This document shows positions 1 to 11,508 of a stretch of 64,000 nucleotides of DNA, in pieces; position 1 is the stretch's first letter; every line of letters starts with the position of its first letter. A program made the translations under genes and the position numbers. The DNA is from Branchipolynoe longqiensis (Eukaryota; Annelida; Polychaeta; Phyllodocida; Polynoidae), in assembly GCA_030323885.1 (NCBI GenBank), contig CM059194.1:29608363-29672362 (forward strand), written 5' to 3'. Under the pieces are notes generated by a model. It saw only the letters and a list, made by a program, of their open reading frames with translations, had not been told where the DNA came from and did not search any database.

Positions 1-620
1 ACGCCACATGCGGCGTCTCCCCTGCAGGGTAATCCTCACACAAGAGGGGCAGCCGAGTAGCGGGAAGCCAGGTGGCTTCGCTGTCTCGAGGAAGGCGTGG
101 GAGGCGGCGCCCCAAGGCACCACAGGCGCATGGCCGGCCCGGGGCTGCCCACCCTCCGCAGCAACCATGTGCACATTAAGCACAGAGTTGTCGCTGATGT
201 TTATGTTAGTGATGCTTCCTTAAGTGTATGTTGCAGGGAGAGTCAGCGTCAGTAGGGCATCACCTCTGTGATTTGTCGGGGCCACTTGGCCATAGCACAA
301 CAGGCATTAATCACCAAGGGTCGCCAATGTTTATGTTTTCAGTTTCAGCAATATTAGCACTGTGCCTGCTGTCAGCGTGCACAGGTCCCTCACATTGAAT
401 CCGGGGGTGGGGGAGGTGTCAGTCAGTGTTGTCGGGCGGCTGGTGGGTAGCCGCTGGCTTTGGTCTAACCATGCACTTCCTCCTTGGTGGAAACTGTTTT
501 CATGACATTCGCACGGGTTCCAGGTCTCTCGGCCAAACAGTAGGGAGCGAGCCAGGACCCGGTGTGTGCCACATCCATGGGAGTCAGGTTCGAATCCCTA
601 TAGTCCTCCCATGTGGTGTA
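1..620. other. Left edge, no gene assigned
   Basis: No coding region can be supported here. A 71-codon open frame at 8-223 is rich in Gly, Pro and Ala and shows no domain. A pyrimidine tract ending in CAG near position 27 could be read as a splice acceptor, but none of the three following frames gives a recognisable exon. GC content is higher at 1-170 than in the following kilobase, so a fragment of a host exon cannot be excluded. Confidence 0.3.
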
Positions 621-621
621 G

Positions 622-1480
622 GTGGTAGCCATCCACGTGTGATGAGATGAGAGCCGGTGGTTTAGACGTGATATGGCGGTCAACAACACCGTAAACCATG
701 CATGTTTAACTCATAAATATACTTGTTTAACTCGAAAGCGGCACCAAACGCACAAATTATTTTGATGAACTTGTACGAACCAATCCACACAAGAATTTGT
801 ATCCTCCAGCATTCTTGGGTTTTAACCCGACACTGACGCCAGACCACAATAGCCACAATCGACTGGTAAGGTCCGACAACACTACAATGGCAACTGTTAA
901 ACCTACCGTCCCAGGGAATTCAATGGCCCAACGCCACTAATTCTGTTAATATATCCCCAGGTGGTACCCATCCAAGTATGATCAGATGAGAGCCGGTGGT
1001 TTAACGTGATATGGCGGTCAACGACGCCATAACCATGCATGTCTAATTCATAAGCCTGGGCGGTAACCATCCAGTTATGAACAGAGGAGAGCCGGGGTTT
1101 AAACGTGATATGGCGGTCAACAACGCCGTACAACCAAGCATGTTTAATTCCTAAAGTATACTCGTTTAACTCGAAAACGCCACTAAATGCACAAATTATT
1201 CATTTGATGAGTTGTAAGGACTAAATCTTCCTAGAATTCGTATCCTCCAGCATTCTTGGGTTTCAACACGATAATGACGCTACTACAATAGCGATAATCG
1301 AGCCGGTAAGATCCGACAACAACAATATGGCGACTGTCAAATCTAGCATACCGGAAAATTCAACGGTTTAACGCCAGTAATTCTGTTGCACATTCTTCGT
1401 TTGATGAACTTGTACGGACCAACTCTACACAAGAATTCGTATGCTCCAGCATTCTTGGGTTTTAACACGATAGTGACGCG
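622..1480. repeat. Diverged direct-repeat cluster
   Basis: A motif set recurs several times: a segment containing AGAGCCGGTGGTTTA and GATATGGCGGTCAACAAC, then one containing CTCCAGCATTCTTGGGTTTT. Partial units start near 622, 960, 1062 and 1390, with a further relic near 2110-2180. Units differ by substitutions and indels and are separated by unique sequence, so this is an old dispersed repeat present several times rather than a clean satellite array. No coding capacity is seen; the short open frames across it are shadows of the repeat. Confidence 0.6.
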
Positions 1481-1501
1481 TGTGCGTGTGTTCTTTTGTA
1501 G

Positions 1502-1647
1502 CCAGTGGACGAGGAGCCTCCCGGGAGTCTGACCTGCTAGAAGGAGACAGTGTCACCCTCATGGCCACAACGCTGAATGTCTCTGAGCCAGATACTGCAC
1601 CTGGTGACCTTTGGATGACCGCCAATATGGCCATCACCGGGAACTAG
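1502..1647 (+). CDS. Possible terminal exon with CSPG/FRAS-like repeat signature
   Basis: A pyrimidine-rich acceptor (TTCTTTTGTAG, AG at 1500-1501) precedes an open frame running from codon 1504 to a TAG at 1645-1647. The peptide contains LLEGDSVTL followed by LNVSEPDTAPGDL, which resembles the CSPG repeat found in CSPG4, FRAS1 and FREM extracellular proteins (pattern V-x-D/E-x-D-T/S-x-P-x-D-L). An AATAAA signal follows at about 1707, as expected for a last exon with a short 3' UTR. No upstream exon was found in the 1.5 kb to the left, and the peptide is only 47 residues. It could therefore be a last exon, a pseudo-exon or chance. The CSPG reading is inferred from a short motif. Confidence 0.3.
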
Positions 1648-1706
1648 TGATTTGTCATCTTCCTCGTAGCACTCCTGTCATCCTCACCCTCCATGTCGTG
1701 CGACCA

Positions 1707-1712
1707 ATAAAA
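1707..1712 (+). promoter_or_regulatory. Candidate polyadenylation signal
   Basis: AATAAA lies about 60 bases after the TAG that closes the candidate exon at 1502-1647. It supports, but does not prove, a transcript ending here. Confidence 0.35.
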
Positions 1713-1834
1713 ACTGTTCAGCTGTCAAGCTGTCAGAAGACAGAGCCGGCATTGCAGTTTCCGATGCACGCCAGTGCACGAGGGACACATCGCCTCTGCG
1801 CATGCGTCAAAATCGAACAGCATCGTCACTAACC

Positions 1835-2000
1835 TTATAATTTTAATATAATGTCTTTGGTAAAAATGTTTTCTATATGTGTCCCAAGCAATCCGTTTCC
1901 AGGTGGTGTGGTTTCAGAGACATTTAACCCTTCCTGCATTTTCTGTCTGAACATTGCCCACGACCATTGACAATGCCTTGAGCCCGACGGTACGCGCAGT
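1835..2000 (+). repeat. Dispersed repeat family D, copy 1
   Basis: The segment containing TTTTCTATATGTGT, GGTGGTGTGGTTT and CATTGACAATGC recurs at 26090-26430 (twice in tandem) and in reverse at 49330-49490. It also forms part of the foldback arms at 44708-51380. It is an old noncoding interspersed repeat; its class is not known to me. Confidence 0.6.
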
Positions 2001-2322
2001 GCAACATTCATCGCACATGGGGCGATAATACAGCTAGTCGGCGCCCGGTTGACAAAATAACGGACGACGACTTACTTGGTAGCTGGTACAGTTGGTCATA
2101 ATTATTCTGTAACAGATTCTTTGTTTGATGAACTTGTAAGAACCAAATCTACACAAGAATTCGTATCTTCCAGCATTTGTATCCTCAAGCAAACGTTAGG
2201 TTGGGGGAACCGGGCCGAGTGCCCAAGTGGCGGGGCAGAGGCGTCCCTGTAAGTGTGGGGAGTAGAGTCCAGGGGTCAGCACTGGCTTTCCCGCCGAATT
2301 AACCACAATTTGAAATTATGCA

Positions 2323-3791
2323 CCAATGGAGAGTAACAATCACACATGACCGCTAACTCAAGGCGGGGGCCTAAAACTCACAGTAACTGTTGTAACAATG
2401 CCGAAATAAAAACAAATATATATACCACTCAGCCTTTCACATCATGAATTAAACAACTTTGAGCAAACATTGCTGGTATCTTCTCAACATTTATATTCAG
2501 CAATACAATTTAATTGTGATAACCTTTTTGTAAATGACATCACATACTTGCATGCATACTCAAAAGCGGCAGTTGGTCAAACACACATATTCTAAGTGCA
2601 TATTTAGCACTATTTTATAATACGGGTATTCAAGTTTTGCTGGTCTCTCAGAAAGGACTGAAGCTGTGACCCCCGCACGTCGGGTCACAGCTTCAGCTTA
2701 CACACCGGAAGTTGAGATTGGTGCTCCTCCCAGCCCTAACGCCCTAATCACTATAGACATAAGCCGTGTTTACACGGGGAATTGTGAAACGATGTAGACA
2801 AAGCGATTCATATGAAGCGTTTTATTTTTTTATAGAAGCGTGTTTACACGGCGGAGTTTGAAAGTGTGTCGGCGCCGGGAACAAGCAGGCGCCTGTAGCC
2901 AGCAAGCACTGCTATTTGTTTAGTTTACACTCGTCGATTCGACTCAGATGTAGCTGCTACGTTAATATCGCTTGGAATTTAAGGTTAATTTAATTAAATT
3001 TCATTATTTGAGTGTGAAATTCTGTTAAATATGATCGCATTCACTAGATTTCGGCGTAATCGGGCCCTAACACTGCCGGGCACCAGCGATTAGTTACTGC
3101 TCCCCCTGTTCCCGGCACGCACTACTATTTTATACTATAGCCGCCCGGGAACCAGCTGAATCGCTTCAAATAAACCACCTCCCGAGGTGGTATAGATGAG
3201 GCGTTTCATATGAAGCGATTCAGCCCTAAAACGCCACAGAACCGTGTCTACACGGCAAATGTGAATCGATCGAGGCAAGGCGTTTCATATGAGGCGTTTT
3301 AAATCGCCCGTGTAAACACAGCTATAGAACGTAGAAAAGTGCCAATGGAGAGTAACAATCACACATGACCGCTAACTCAAGGCGGGGGCCTAAAATTCAC
3401 AGTAACTGTTGTAACAATGCCGAAATAAAAACAAATATATATACCACTCAGCCTTTCACATCATGAATTAAACAACTTTGAGCAAACATTGCTGGTATCT
3501 TCTCAACATTTATATTCAGCAATACAATTTAATTGTGATAACCTTTTTGTAAATGACATCACATACTTGCATGCATACTCAAAAGCGGCAGTTGGTCAAA
3601 AACACATATTCTAAGTGCATATTTAGCACTATTTTATAATACGGGTATTCAAGTTTTGCTGGTCTCTCAGAAAGGACTGAAGCTGTGACCCCCGCACGTC
3701 GGGTCACAGCTTCAGCTTACACACCGGAAGTTGAGATTGGTGCTCCTCCCAGCCCTAACGCCCTAATCACTATAGACATAGAACGTAGAAA
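2323..3791 (+). repeat. Recent 450-bp direct duplication, first copy split by a MITE
   Basis: Copy 1 is 2323-2761 plus 3327-3337; copy 2 is 3342-3791. With the MITE (2762-3323) and one copy of its 3-bp target duplication removed, both are 450 bp and differ at only about two positions by eye (near 2378/3397 and 2581/3600). The duplication is therefore recent, and the MITE inserted into copy 1 after it, since copy 2 keeps the empty site. A 63-codon open frame over copy 2 is not thought to be a gene. Confidence 0.85.
2762..3323. mobile_element. MITE family A, copy 1
   Basis: The ends are inverted: AGCCGTGTTTACACGGGG at the left and its near complement ending CACAGCT at the right, flanked by ATA on both sides (2759-2761 and 3324-3326). 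The duplicated flanking unit at 3342-3791 carries the uninterrupted site with one ATA, which proves the boundaries and the 3-bp target duplication. Subterminal sequences fold back and carry repeated AAGCG(A/T)TT(C/T) motifs. It is noncoding, 562 bp long. The 3-bp A/T-rich duplication resembles PIF/Harbinger MITEs; assignment to that superfamily is inference. Confidence 0.8.
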
Positions 3792-4452
3792 TATACACAT
3801 CCTCTGCTATAAACCCTATACCGTAAACTCACTTTGCACCTACAAGCATATACCTCCTGATGACCAAACTAGGTAGATTTCTTGCCATACATTTGTATCT
3901 AAACACGGCTAATGAGTTACAAAATTGATATGTGTTGCTACCTAGCCTGGCGCTCTGCATCACTGGGATAGAACAAGGACTGGTTAGCACATTATTAGGA
4001 GAACGTAACCGTGTAGGATTTTTAATCTTTTTATAATTGCCACTATTTTACGTCGACGTGAATATTGCCATTTAATACCAACGTATTTCATATAAAAGAA
4101 ATTAGAGAACACTCAGTTGATTGCCATTCTAATTGCTAAGTCGCAATCTGACAATGTAATATTCACTAATATAGCAATTACGTGAATGCGTAAAACATAG
4201 GCTGTTTGTCTGACTGATAGCCTGTTTAAATGTTGATGCCAGCATATAATATCGTTCGTGGCTAGGTTGTCACAATTTTGTGTTTTCCGAGTTCCGCTGG
4301 TACTTTACGAAGGGCGGAGGCTGAATGCTAGCACACTGGGTCACAGCTACAGCTTAACCAGCGGAAGGGTGGGAATGTGGTGAATAGAGATCTATACACA
4401 GAGTAGTATTTTATCTAATGTAGCAAAAATTGCTAGGACCATTTCATCGCAA

Positions 4453-5003
4453 TCTTCATTACACGGGCGAGTTAAAACGGCTCAAATAATGTGCCTTGCC
4501 TAGTTCGCCTCACATTCGCCGTGTAAACGCGACTCTGAAGCGGATTAGGGCTGATTCGATTCATATGATTCACTTTATGTAAACCACCTCGCGAGGTAGT
4601 TTATATGAAGCGAACTAGCTTAAGCACGTAACACGCATGCGCAGTCGAGACCTTAGTTTGTTGACTTTCCGGTCGATCAAAAGCGCATATTATATCATTT
4701 GGTCTATGAACCGGCTAGAGGTGCACAGATATTTTTTCATCATTTATTTTTAGGGTTTCACTACCCAGCAGAAGTTTTGACCATTCCAAAACAATACGAT
4801 TCAATCAATACATATCTAGGTTGAACCCACACTCTCTCGTGGTGACGTCGACGAACCCAAACTGGCGCTGGTTAGTCTGGACTTGCTCATGCGCAGATAT
4901 CGATTTCCGCCTTAAACCGCTCCGTGTGTAAACGTGCCACTACTTCGCTTCATATAAATCGCTTTGTCTAATTCGCTTTACAATTGCCCGTGTAAACACG
5001 GCT
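4453..5003. mobile_element. MITE family A, copy 2 (degraded left end)
   Basis: The right end is intact (CCCGTGTAAACACGGCT). The left end is eroded (TTACACGGGCGAGTT). The centre carries the family foldback CCACCTCGCGAGGTAGTTTA. Between the arms the sequence matches the copy at 52437-53026 (for example GTTGACTTTCCG and GATCGATCAAAAG), so these two are a subfamily with a different core from the copies at 2762 and 29861. It is noncoding. Confidence 0.7.
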
Positions 5004-5120
5004 ATTGTTTTTCCTCAGTTAACGTTCAAAACCATGACTTCTCATATGGGAAGCCATTCGGTTCTCTTACCGATCGAACTATCCCGTCTGGTGGAGAAAG
5101 AAAACAGAGTTGGTGGTGAC

Positions 5121-5472
5121 CAGACGGGATGGCCGAATGAGTTGAGTGTCCGTCTCCTGTTTTAGCAGATCGGGGGATCCGAACCCATGGGTTTGTGGGT
5201 TTGAACCCTGGTCGAGTAAAACCAATGACATAAAAATTGATACTTGTCGTTTCCTAGCCAGGCGCTTGGCATTATTAGGATAGGGCAAGGAATGGTTGGC
5301 TCAGTGATAGGATAATGTGACTGAGTGGGATATCAGGTCATGATGCTGGCAGCCTGGTCTCCCAGTGGGGCAGCACTATAAAGTCACCATGAGTGTGCAC
5401 TGTCACAAGTTGGTACCAGTCCTGATATGACCTGAGATGTTGCTATGACGATAAACAACAACAAACAAACAG
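5121..5472 (+). mobile_element. tRNA-derived SINE, copy 1
   Basis: The tRNA-like head has an A-box-like TGGCCGAATGAG and a B-box-like GGTTTGAACCC. Then comes the family body with GGCATTATTAGGATAGGGCAAGG, GCAGCACTATAAAGTCACCATGAG and GCACTGTCACAAGT, and a tail rich in AACAACAAACAAACA. The same body recurs at 16312, 16795, 25622 and, in reverse, at 60090. SINEs are transcribed by RNA polymerase III and copied by LINE machinery. This is not a functional tRNA gene: the head lacks a convincing cloverleaf and continues into the SINE body. Confidence 0.85.
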
Positions 5473-5697
5473 TTGGTGGTATGGTGGGGGAAATTTAATT
5501 TCCCAATGTAAACAACAGGAAGGAGAAAGAGTTGGTATGAATGTTGTGCTAACCTAAACAATACCTAACTGGTATCTAAATACACGATTGAGATAATCGC
5601 TAAATGCGTCTATATTTTTCGACAGTCATGTCATGATAGCAGACTTATTGATATGATTTCGGCCCTGGCTATCACGTGATCATTATCTGCGCTGATA
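5473..5697. other. Spacer between SINE and long-TIR transposon
   Basis: AT-rich sequence with no gene. It ends at the ATA that forms the left target duplication of the following transposon. Confidence 0.4.
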
Positions 5698-6235
5698 TAG
5701 TCTGGGATCCACAACCAGAAAAATAATTTTGATTATAAATTTTTTGGCACTTGGATTATGTCTAGAGGGGTCTTGGACATCTGAAAAGTGAATTTGGACA
5801 CTTTGAATGTATTGCGCAAATTCGGTAGACACCGTTTTTTGACGATACGGTGTGACGACACGAGCCGCCTAATTCCGGGGTAGGGGAAACTAAATCTAGT
5901 ATATCATCACAACGCAAGACTCTACTGCAACAAATTACCACTCATTCTTTTGGTATGGATGTAGGCTAAAACAATAAGCAGAGTAGATTCTGATTGGATT
6001 AACCTCAAGGTCACTAGAGGTCAAAAGGTCACGAAGGTTGTGGCATGCCCAAAATCTGGGACTTCCATCAAAGAAGTGCCTATTAATATACCGTATCATC
6101 AGATTTTGCACTAAAATACTGTTTCAGTCAACTCCTGAGATCCCCCTGATGATTTTAGTAAAGGGATGTGAGAATTGGCAAAGAACTAATGGCTCCCTGA
6201 ACATCTTTTACTAAGCCATATTTCAGAAAAAAGCC
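5698..6235 (+). repeat. Left inverted arm of the long-TIR transposon
   Basis: It matches the right arm in reverse over most of its length, including the blocks AAGTGTCCAAATTC, GTAGGGGAAACTAAATCTAG, GAGTCTTGCGTTGTGATGAT and AGGTCACTAGAGGTC (read on either strand). Small indels separate the arms. The inner boundary is approximate because similarity fades. Confidence 0.8.
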
Positions 6236-6467
6236 AAATTCAGTGAATTTTCATTCGTATATTTTTATTGATATAAATCTCATTATCCAATAGTTTTTTG
6301 TTATTATTTGTGAAACTATTAGTAGAAAACGTCTGAACTATCTGGAGATAAGAAAAAAAAACTTAATAAGCAGTATGTTATCATCCCAAGTTCATCATTC
6401 TAACAATAACATATAATGTTCCGATTACAACTACATCTAGTAGAAAATATACTTTGTTCTTGGTTAC

Positions 6468-9400
6468 CTAGTCCTCATCACTTTCGTTGTCTTCAGTCAG
6501 TCGCCCACATTTGTTTGGGTCCCCATTGCAGGTGCATGCAATAATGCATGCCGATCCGGCCTTTGCACATGAACAGTTCCTTAAACAGCCCTTCTTGCAC
6601 TTGCAGTACGTCAGTTTTGCCACTGCAGGTTTGTTTGGCTTGCTTTTCATGACAGGAACTAATCTTCCTTTGTCCATATATCTGCCATACTGTTCAGGTG
6701 GCAGAAGAGTTGGATTGCTTAGATGGGCCTGTTTGTAGAGGCTAATGTTGAAAAGACTCCTGAGAATGTGGAAATGAAATGCATCTTCAGTGGGAGGTAG
6801 AGAGCGGAGGTCCCGTTTGCTTGACGCCAATAAATGGGCTTGTAACCTATCTAAAGATGAATATCCTGCCCTTCCGTACAAATCACATAAAAATCACATG
6901 CTTCTTTGTACAACATATCATCTAGGCACACAGTGTCGTGAGCGAAATTTGTCAATGCTGGCATTGAACCGACATGCTGCATTGCTACAATTGCTGCCCT
7001 TTTTTTCCCTCTTCTGTATGGATAACTCACTGAGTCACAGCCGGACATGACATACGAAGTGAGTAATGTGGCTGTTAGTTCCATTTCATTTTTTCCCACC
7101 ACTTTCGCCAATTCCACAACCAAGTCATGAATGGGCAGGAAGAGTTCATTCTTTTCTACCCATAGGTTTACAATGTGTGGAAGTTGAGGATAATGGTACA
7201 TAGCAAGCATGATGATATCTGTGTCGGTTGCGTGGATAACAAATATGCTCCTGTCTTGGCAGCTAGAAAGATGTGCGATGATTCTCATGTCGGCTTCCTC
7301 GTGTGTTTGGCAGCACAGCTCCTCCATCACATTGGTGCCGCTGTTGGTCACACATATTCCCTCTACGTTAACTCCTATTATAAGGGTAAACCCATCTGGC
7401 AGGGATACAGACTGCAACCAAGAAGATGACAGGTATGAGAGCAGGTTTGCCTTGTTTTTAGGGTTCGAAAGGAATGTTTTCCACACAGGTATTTTCATGT
7501 TATGAACAGGAATATACTCCGGTGAGTTTGCTCCCATTTCCCGTCTATGGCGCTCATCACTCTTTAGGCTCATTGAACCAAAGTCATATCTATCGCCGAC
7601 AAAATGCACTTTGAACAATGTTTGGGTTTCATACTTAGAATCTTGTTTTTGTACCTCTCCTGAAGTTTGCCAAAATCACTTGCCCCAAGGGTCTGAAAAC
7701 GTTGCATGAATGCCATGGCATCAATAACATACACCGGTTCCGATTCGGAGGGAGGCAACACTTTCATTGGTTCCCATGAATCCTTAACCTTGTTTTGAAG
7801 AGTTCCTATAAAGTCAGATTTAGTTCCTTTGCGCATGGTAAATCCCCCAGTCTTGTCTGGCTCAAATAACGATGGTGGATAGTCACTCCATTCGTAACTG
7901 AAGGCTTCAATTCTTGCCTCATCAATCAACTCATGTGTAAAGCAAAGGGCCCTAGTAACCGAGCTTTCCTCAGAAATTAATTGTTTTACAGAGTCCTGCT
8001 TTTTTTTTGCCTTGCTTCTGTTGTGTGGCAAAAGTCATTATCTTAGGGGTGATAATTTGGTCAGCATCAGTTTTGCTGGCAGCCGTCATTGCCTCTAACC
8101 CAAGTTTGTTGGCGTCCACGAGTAGTGTTGAAACAAGCATTTCTCCCGTTGCAATGTTAACTAACTTATCATCTGCGAGGGAAGCAGCAAACGGATTTCT
8201 CATTTTCTCTGCCACAGTGTCTCTGATTTTCAGTACCTTTACCATATCATCTTTATTCATTTTCTCATGATGATCTGATTGAGAAGACTCCATATGTACC
8301 ATCTGCTTCACACTCTCAAAGATCGCTGTTAGAAATGGTATGGTTTTTATGTATTTCTCTCTTGTTAATTCTGCCTGGGTAATGCCCTTGAATAGTCTTG
8401 TCTTCCCTTCCTTGTTGTAAGTTTGTTCCAATGCAAGGTCTGTCCATACTCCATTAAAGTCTCCATCCATCTTGTGCACTGCAAAATTACCCGCTTCAAA
8501 TTCCTTGTGTACTTCAAGCGCAGTGTTAGGGAGGTCATTCATTTCACTTAGATAAATTGGCAGACAGGACATGTACTTGCTATGTCCAGAACAGACCGTG
8601 TACGGTAGCATGTTTTGTGCCTCGAGCAGATGTTGTTTCCAAATGCCAACTCTTTCAGCATGGATATAATGTTTCAAAATGAGCATCATTTCAATATACA
8701 TTCCCCATAACCGAGCTGTTATACCCAATGTATTCTCAAAGTTCTTCCAGTGAGATTGAACTAATCTTAGACTTGTCATGACATCACCAACAAGTTTTGT
8801 AACACTGTCTTTGTCCTTCATTTCAAAGGCTGCCCTGAGACATTCCAACACAGATGACAAAGATGAGAGTAAGTCAAGTTCATCTTCTTGCAACAACCAT
8901 TGTTCAAAGGCTTCCCACTTGAGCATAAAGAATGCCTCACTGAGCAAGGAATGGTAACGAACCATTTTATAATAGTCCTTCCCTGCCATCACTTTATTAG
9001 CTGTTCCTCTACCACATATGTCACTTGCAACTAGTACGTCTTCAATGCCGCTTTCTTTCATGAAGAAACCAGTGGACCCCAAAAAGTTCTGTGCAATATG
9101 GAATCCGCCCAATCGTACTATAACATCTTTATATCTGGCAGGCTCCTTTTTCACCAAGCCTTTTATGATATCATATATTGCCTGGTCACATTTTACCACA
9201 GTCTTTGACAGGCCCAATTTCAGATTCAGTATAACAAAGTAGTCAAGAGAGGTTTTGACAACATCTGGATTTGTAGGTGTTTGAGGATACATTGGACCAT
9301 AGCCAATTTTTGTTTTCTGTGTCTGTTTCCTGGAATAAAATTCAAAGAATGCATTCCAATTTGGTGTACAACAAACACTTTCATCTTCACCTATCATCAT

Positions 9401-10393
9401 CTGGGTTGGGAACATCCGAAGTAGAAACCAGTCAATGTTTTCATCAACCAAATCATCACTGCTTATATTGCTGCCACAGCTAATCTCTGTACCACGTAAC
9501 GATCTAGCCTCTTTTCGGTCCTTCAGTGATAGATTACTTACAACTGGTTCAAATTTAACAGCTTCCATAATTGTTACTTGTCTTGTTTTCTGAAGAGGAA
9601 CATTTCCAGTCCCAACATTGTTCTCCTTATCATTTGTATACTGATAGATAATATTTGTAGTTGCATCAAGACTACCACCATCCTCGTTTTCTGAATGAAA
9701 GTTCAGGTTATCAAAGGCATACTGCGCAAATTGACCATGAACAACATTGGAAGGAATAAAAATACCTTCTCTTTCTTCCCGTTCAGTAACCTCATTAGCT
9801 GTGGTTGTCAGGTAATGTTGGGCACTGGCATAGCTAATGCTATTACCAAATCGGTTTAACATTGTCACAATATTTTTACTATGCGTTTCTTTGAGAATAT
9901 GCAGAGCAACTCCTACTTGTTTAGGTATAACCTGTGTACCAAGATACCCAATAATGTCCTGGGCTAGGTTCAACACATTCTCTTTGTCATTTTCCGGAAG
10001 ATGAACTTTTCCATCATCGCCAAGGCTATCATCATTGTCAGTAATTATCCATGCTATTAGATTGTACAAATCTACTGGAACCTGGCGAGATGCTGTTTCA
10101 TGAGATATCTCTATTTCTCTATCTTCAGCAGCATGCATTCATTTTGCAATTGTTTTTACCTCTGTTCGCAAGTACTTTGCCAAAGGATATGATGTACTCA
10201 AAATGTTTTTGAGGAGATTAAAATCAACATCATCCCCCTCACAATATAGCTGGTATTCATCTAATTCATTTTGCAGGTCAACTATCTGGTCACACAATTC
10301 TTTCACAGTCAGAGAAGATGCACAAACTAAATTACTGTGGGGGGGAGGGGGGGTGGACGTAATCAAATGAACAGGAGGGTATAGACTAAACAT
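6468..10393 (-). pseudogene. Broken transposase-like gene: XPG/FEN-like nuclease plus CXC-type Cys-rich tail
   Basis: Reading on the minus strand: 10393-10139 (84 codons) ends in TGA directly followed in frame by 10138-7970 (722 codons). The frame then shifts near 8000 into 8031-7570, near 7615 into 7618-6851, and near 6880 into 6881-6468. The 722-codon part has no motif I recognise. The next parts show an XPG-like set: YVIDAMAFM (N region), THEEADMRIIAH and HATDTDIIML (acidic I-region), and SGCDSVSYPYRRGKK (helix-hairpin region). The last 45 residues are Cys-rich (YCKCKKGCLRNCSC, CTCNGDPNKCG) like a tesmin/TSO1 CXC zinc-binding motif, followed by an acidic end. Total reading is about 1300 codons. 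Frameshifts may be decay; the one near 8000 lies in a homopolymer run. Confidence 0.7.
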
Positions 10394-10954
10394 TCATTAT
10401 TTGGACTCATAATCAGATAAGTCACTGTTACATTTGTTATTACTTTACATAACGTCTAGGGCAACTCAAGAACGCACACCAACTTCAAAGAGGCCTAACA
10501 CCAACATCCTGTCAAGTAGCCATGTGCCGGTGATGAATCTGCCTGATTCATCACGTGCTAGTAGATTTCGCTGCTCGATTTTCGCATCTATGTGCGTTCT
10601 TGAGTGCCCTAGACATAACAGGCACTGAATGCACATGTATACATGTGCATTCTGCATGGTATATTTTTCCATGTGTTGATGGGTGTCATGGCCTATTCAA
10701 TGCTGTGGGTTGTATTCAGGCACTTATTGGTATCTAGAACTAGAACTAAAATGTTATTACTAGTACTTACCAATTTAAAAACTGTGGCACTGGCTATATA
10801 TCATTCTTGAAAATAATTTTTTTTTAGGAGAATTTACAAACCCCTTTTAGACCTGTCCTAGTATGCTATATTAGTTAATGGCTGAAATAAATGGATTATT
10901 GCGCACATTTTATTTGACTTGGATCCATCAAAAAGTAATGTTTTTAGATATTTT

Positions 10955-11508
10955 TCCAAAACATAACTTAGAAATATGTCTACAGGACGCCATTTATTCT
11001 ATATGAGCCTTGACACCCCTTTCCTAAAAACATCACAGGGATCTAAGGAGTTGATTGAAACAGTATTTTTGTGAAAAAACTTATGATACGGTATATTAAT
11101 AGGCACTTCTTTGATGAAAGTCCAATATTTCTGGTATACCACAACCTTCACGACCTTTTGACCTCTAGTGACCTTGAGGTTCATCCAATCAGAATATACT
11201 CTGCTTATTGTTTTAGGCGACATCCATACCAAAAGACTGAGTGGTAATTTGTTGCAGTAGAGTCTTGCGTTGTGATGATATACTAGATTTAGTTTCCCCT
11301 ACCCCGGAATTAGGCGGCTGGTGTCGTCACAGCCTATCGTAAAAAAACGGTGTCTACCGAATTTGCGCAATACATTCAAAGTGTCCAAATTCACTTTTCA
11401 GATGTCTAAGACCCCTATAGACATAATCCAAGTGTCAACAATTTTATAGCAGGGGTGTCACATCAAAACCCTTAATTTGCACATTTTCTGGTTGTGGATC
11501 CCAGACTA
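10955..11508 (-). repeat. Right inverted arm of the long-TIR transposon
   Basis: Reverse complement of the left arm at 5698-6235. It carries an extra segment of about 25 bases near 11455-11480 that the left arm lacks. Outer end at 11508 followed by ATA. Confidence 0.8.

Larger units (their letters stand above)
5698..11508 (-). mobile_element. Long-TIR DNA transposon with XPG-like nuclease gene (Academ-like)
   Basis: The ends TAGTCTGGGATCCACAACCA (from 5698) and its reverse complement (to 11508) begin imperfect inverted repeats of about 500 bp (5698 to about 6235; about 10955 to 11508), diverged by substitutions and small indels. ATA lies immediately outside both ends, giving an apparent 3-bp target duplication. 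Between the arms is one large minus-strand gene with a stop and three frameshifts. XPG-like nuclease motifs, a Cys-rich C-terminus and 3-bp duplications fit the Academ superfamily as described, but I cannot search Repbase. The element is 5.8 kb and now defective. Confidence 0.7.

Noticed and set aside
8..223. 71-codon open frame at the left edge
   Set aside because: No domain, no supporting exon signals in that frame, low-complexity composition.
5121..5210. tRNA gene
   Set aside because: A and B boxes are part of a repeated SINE with a common body and tail; no clean cloverleaf.
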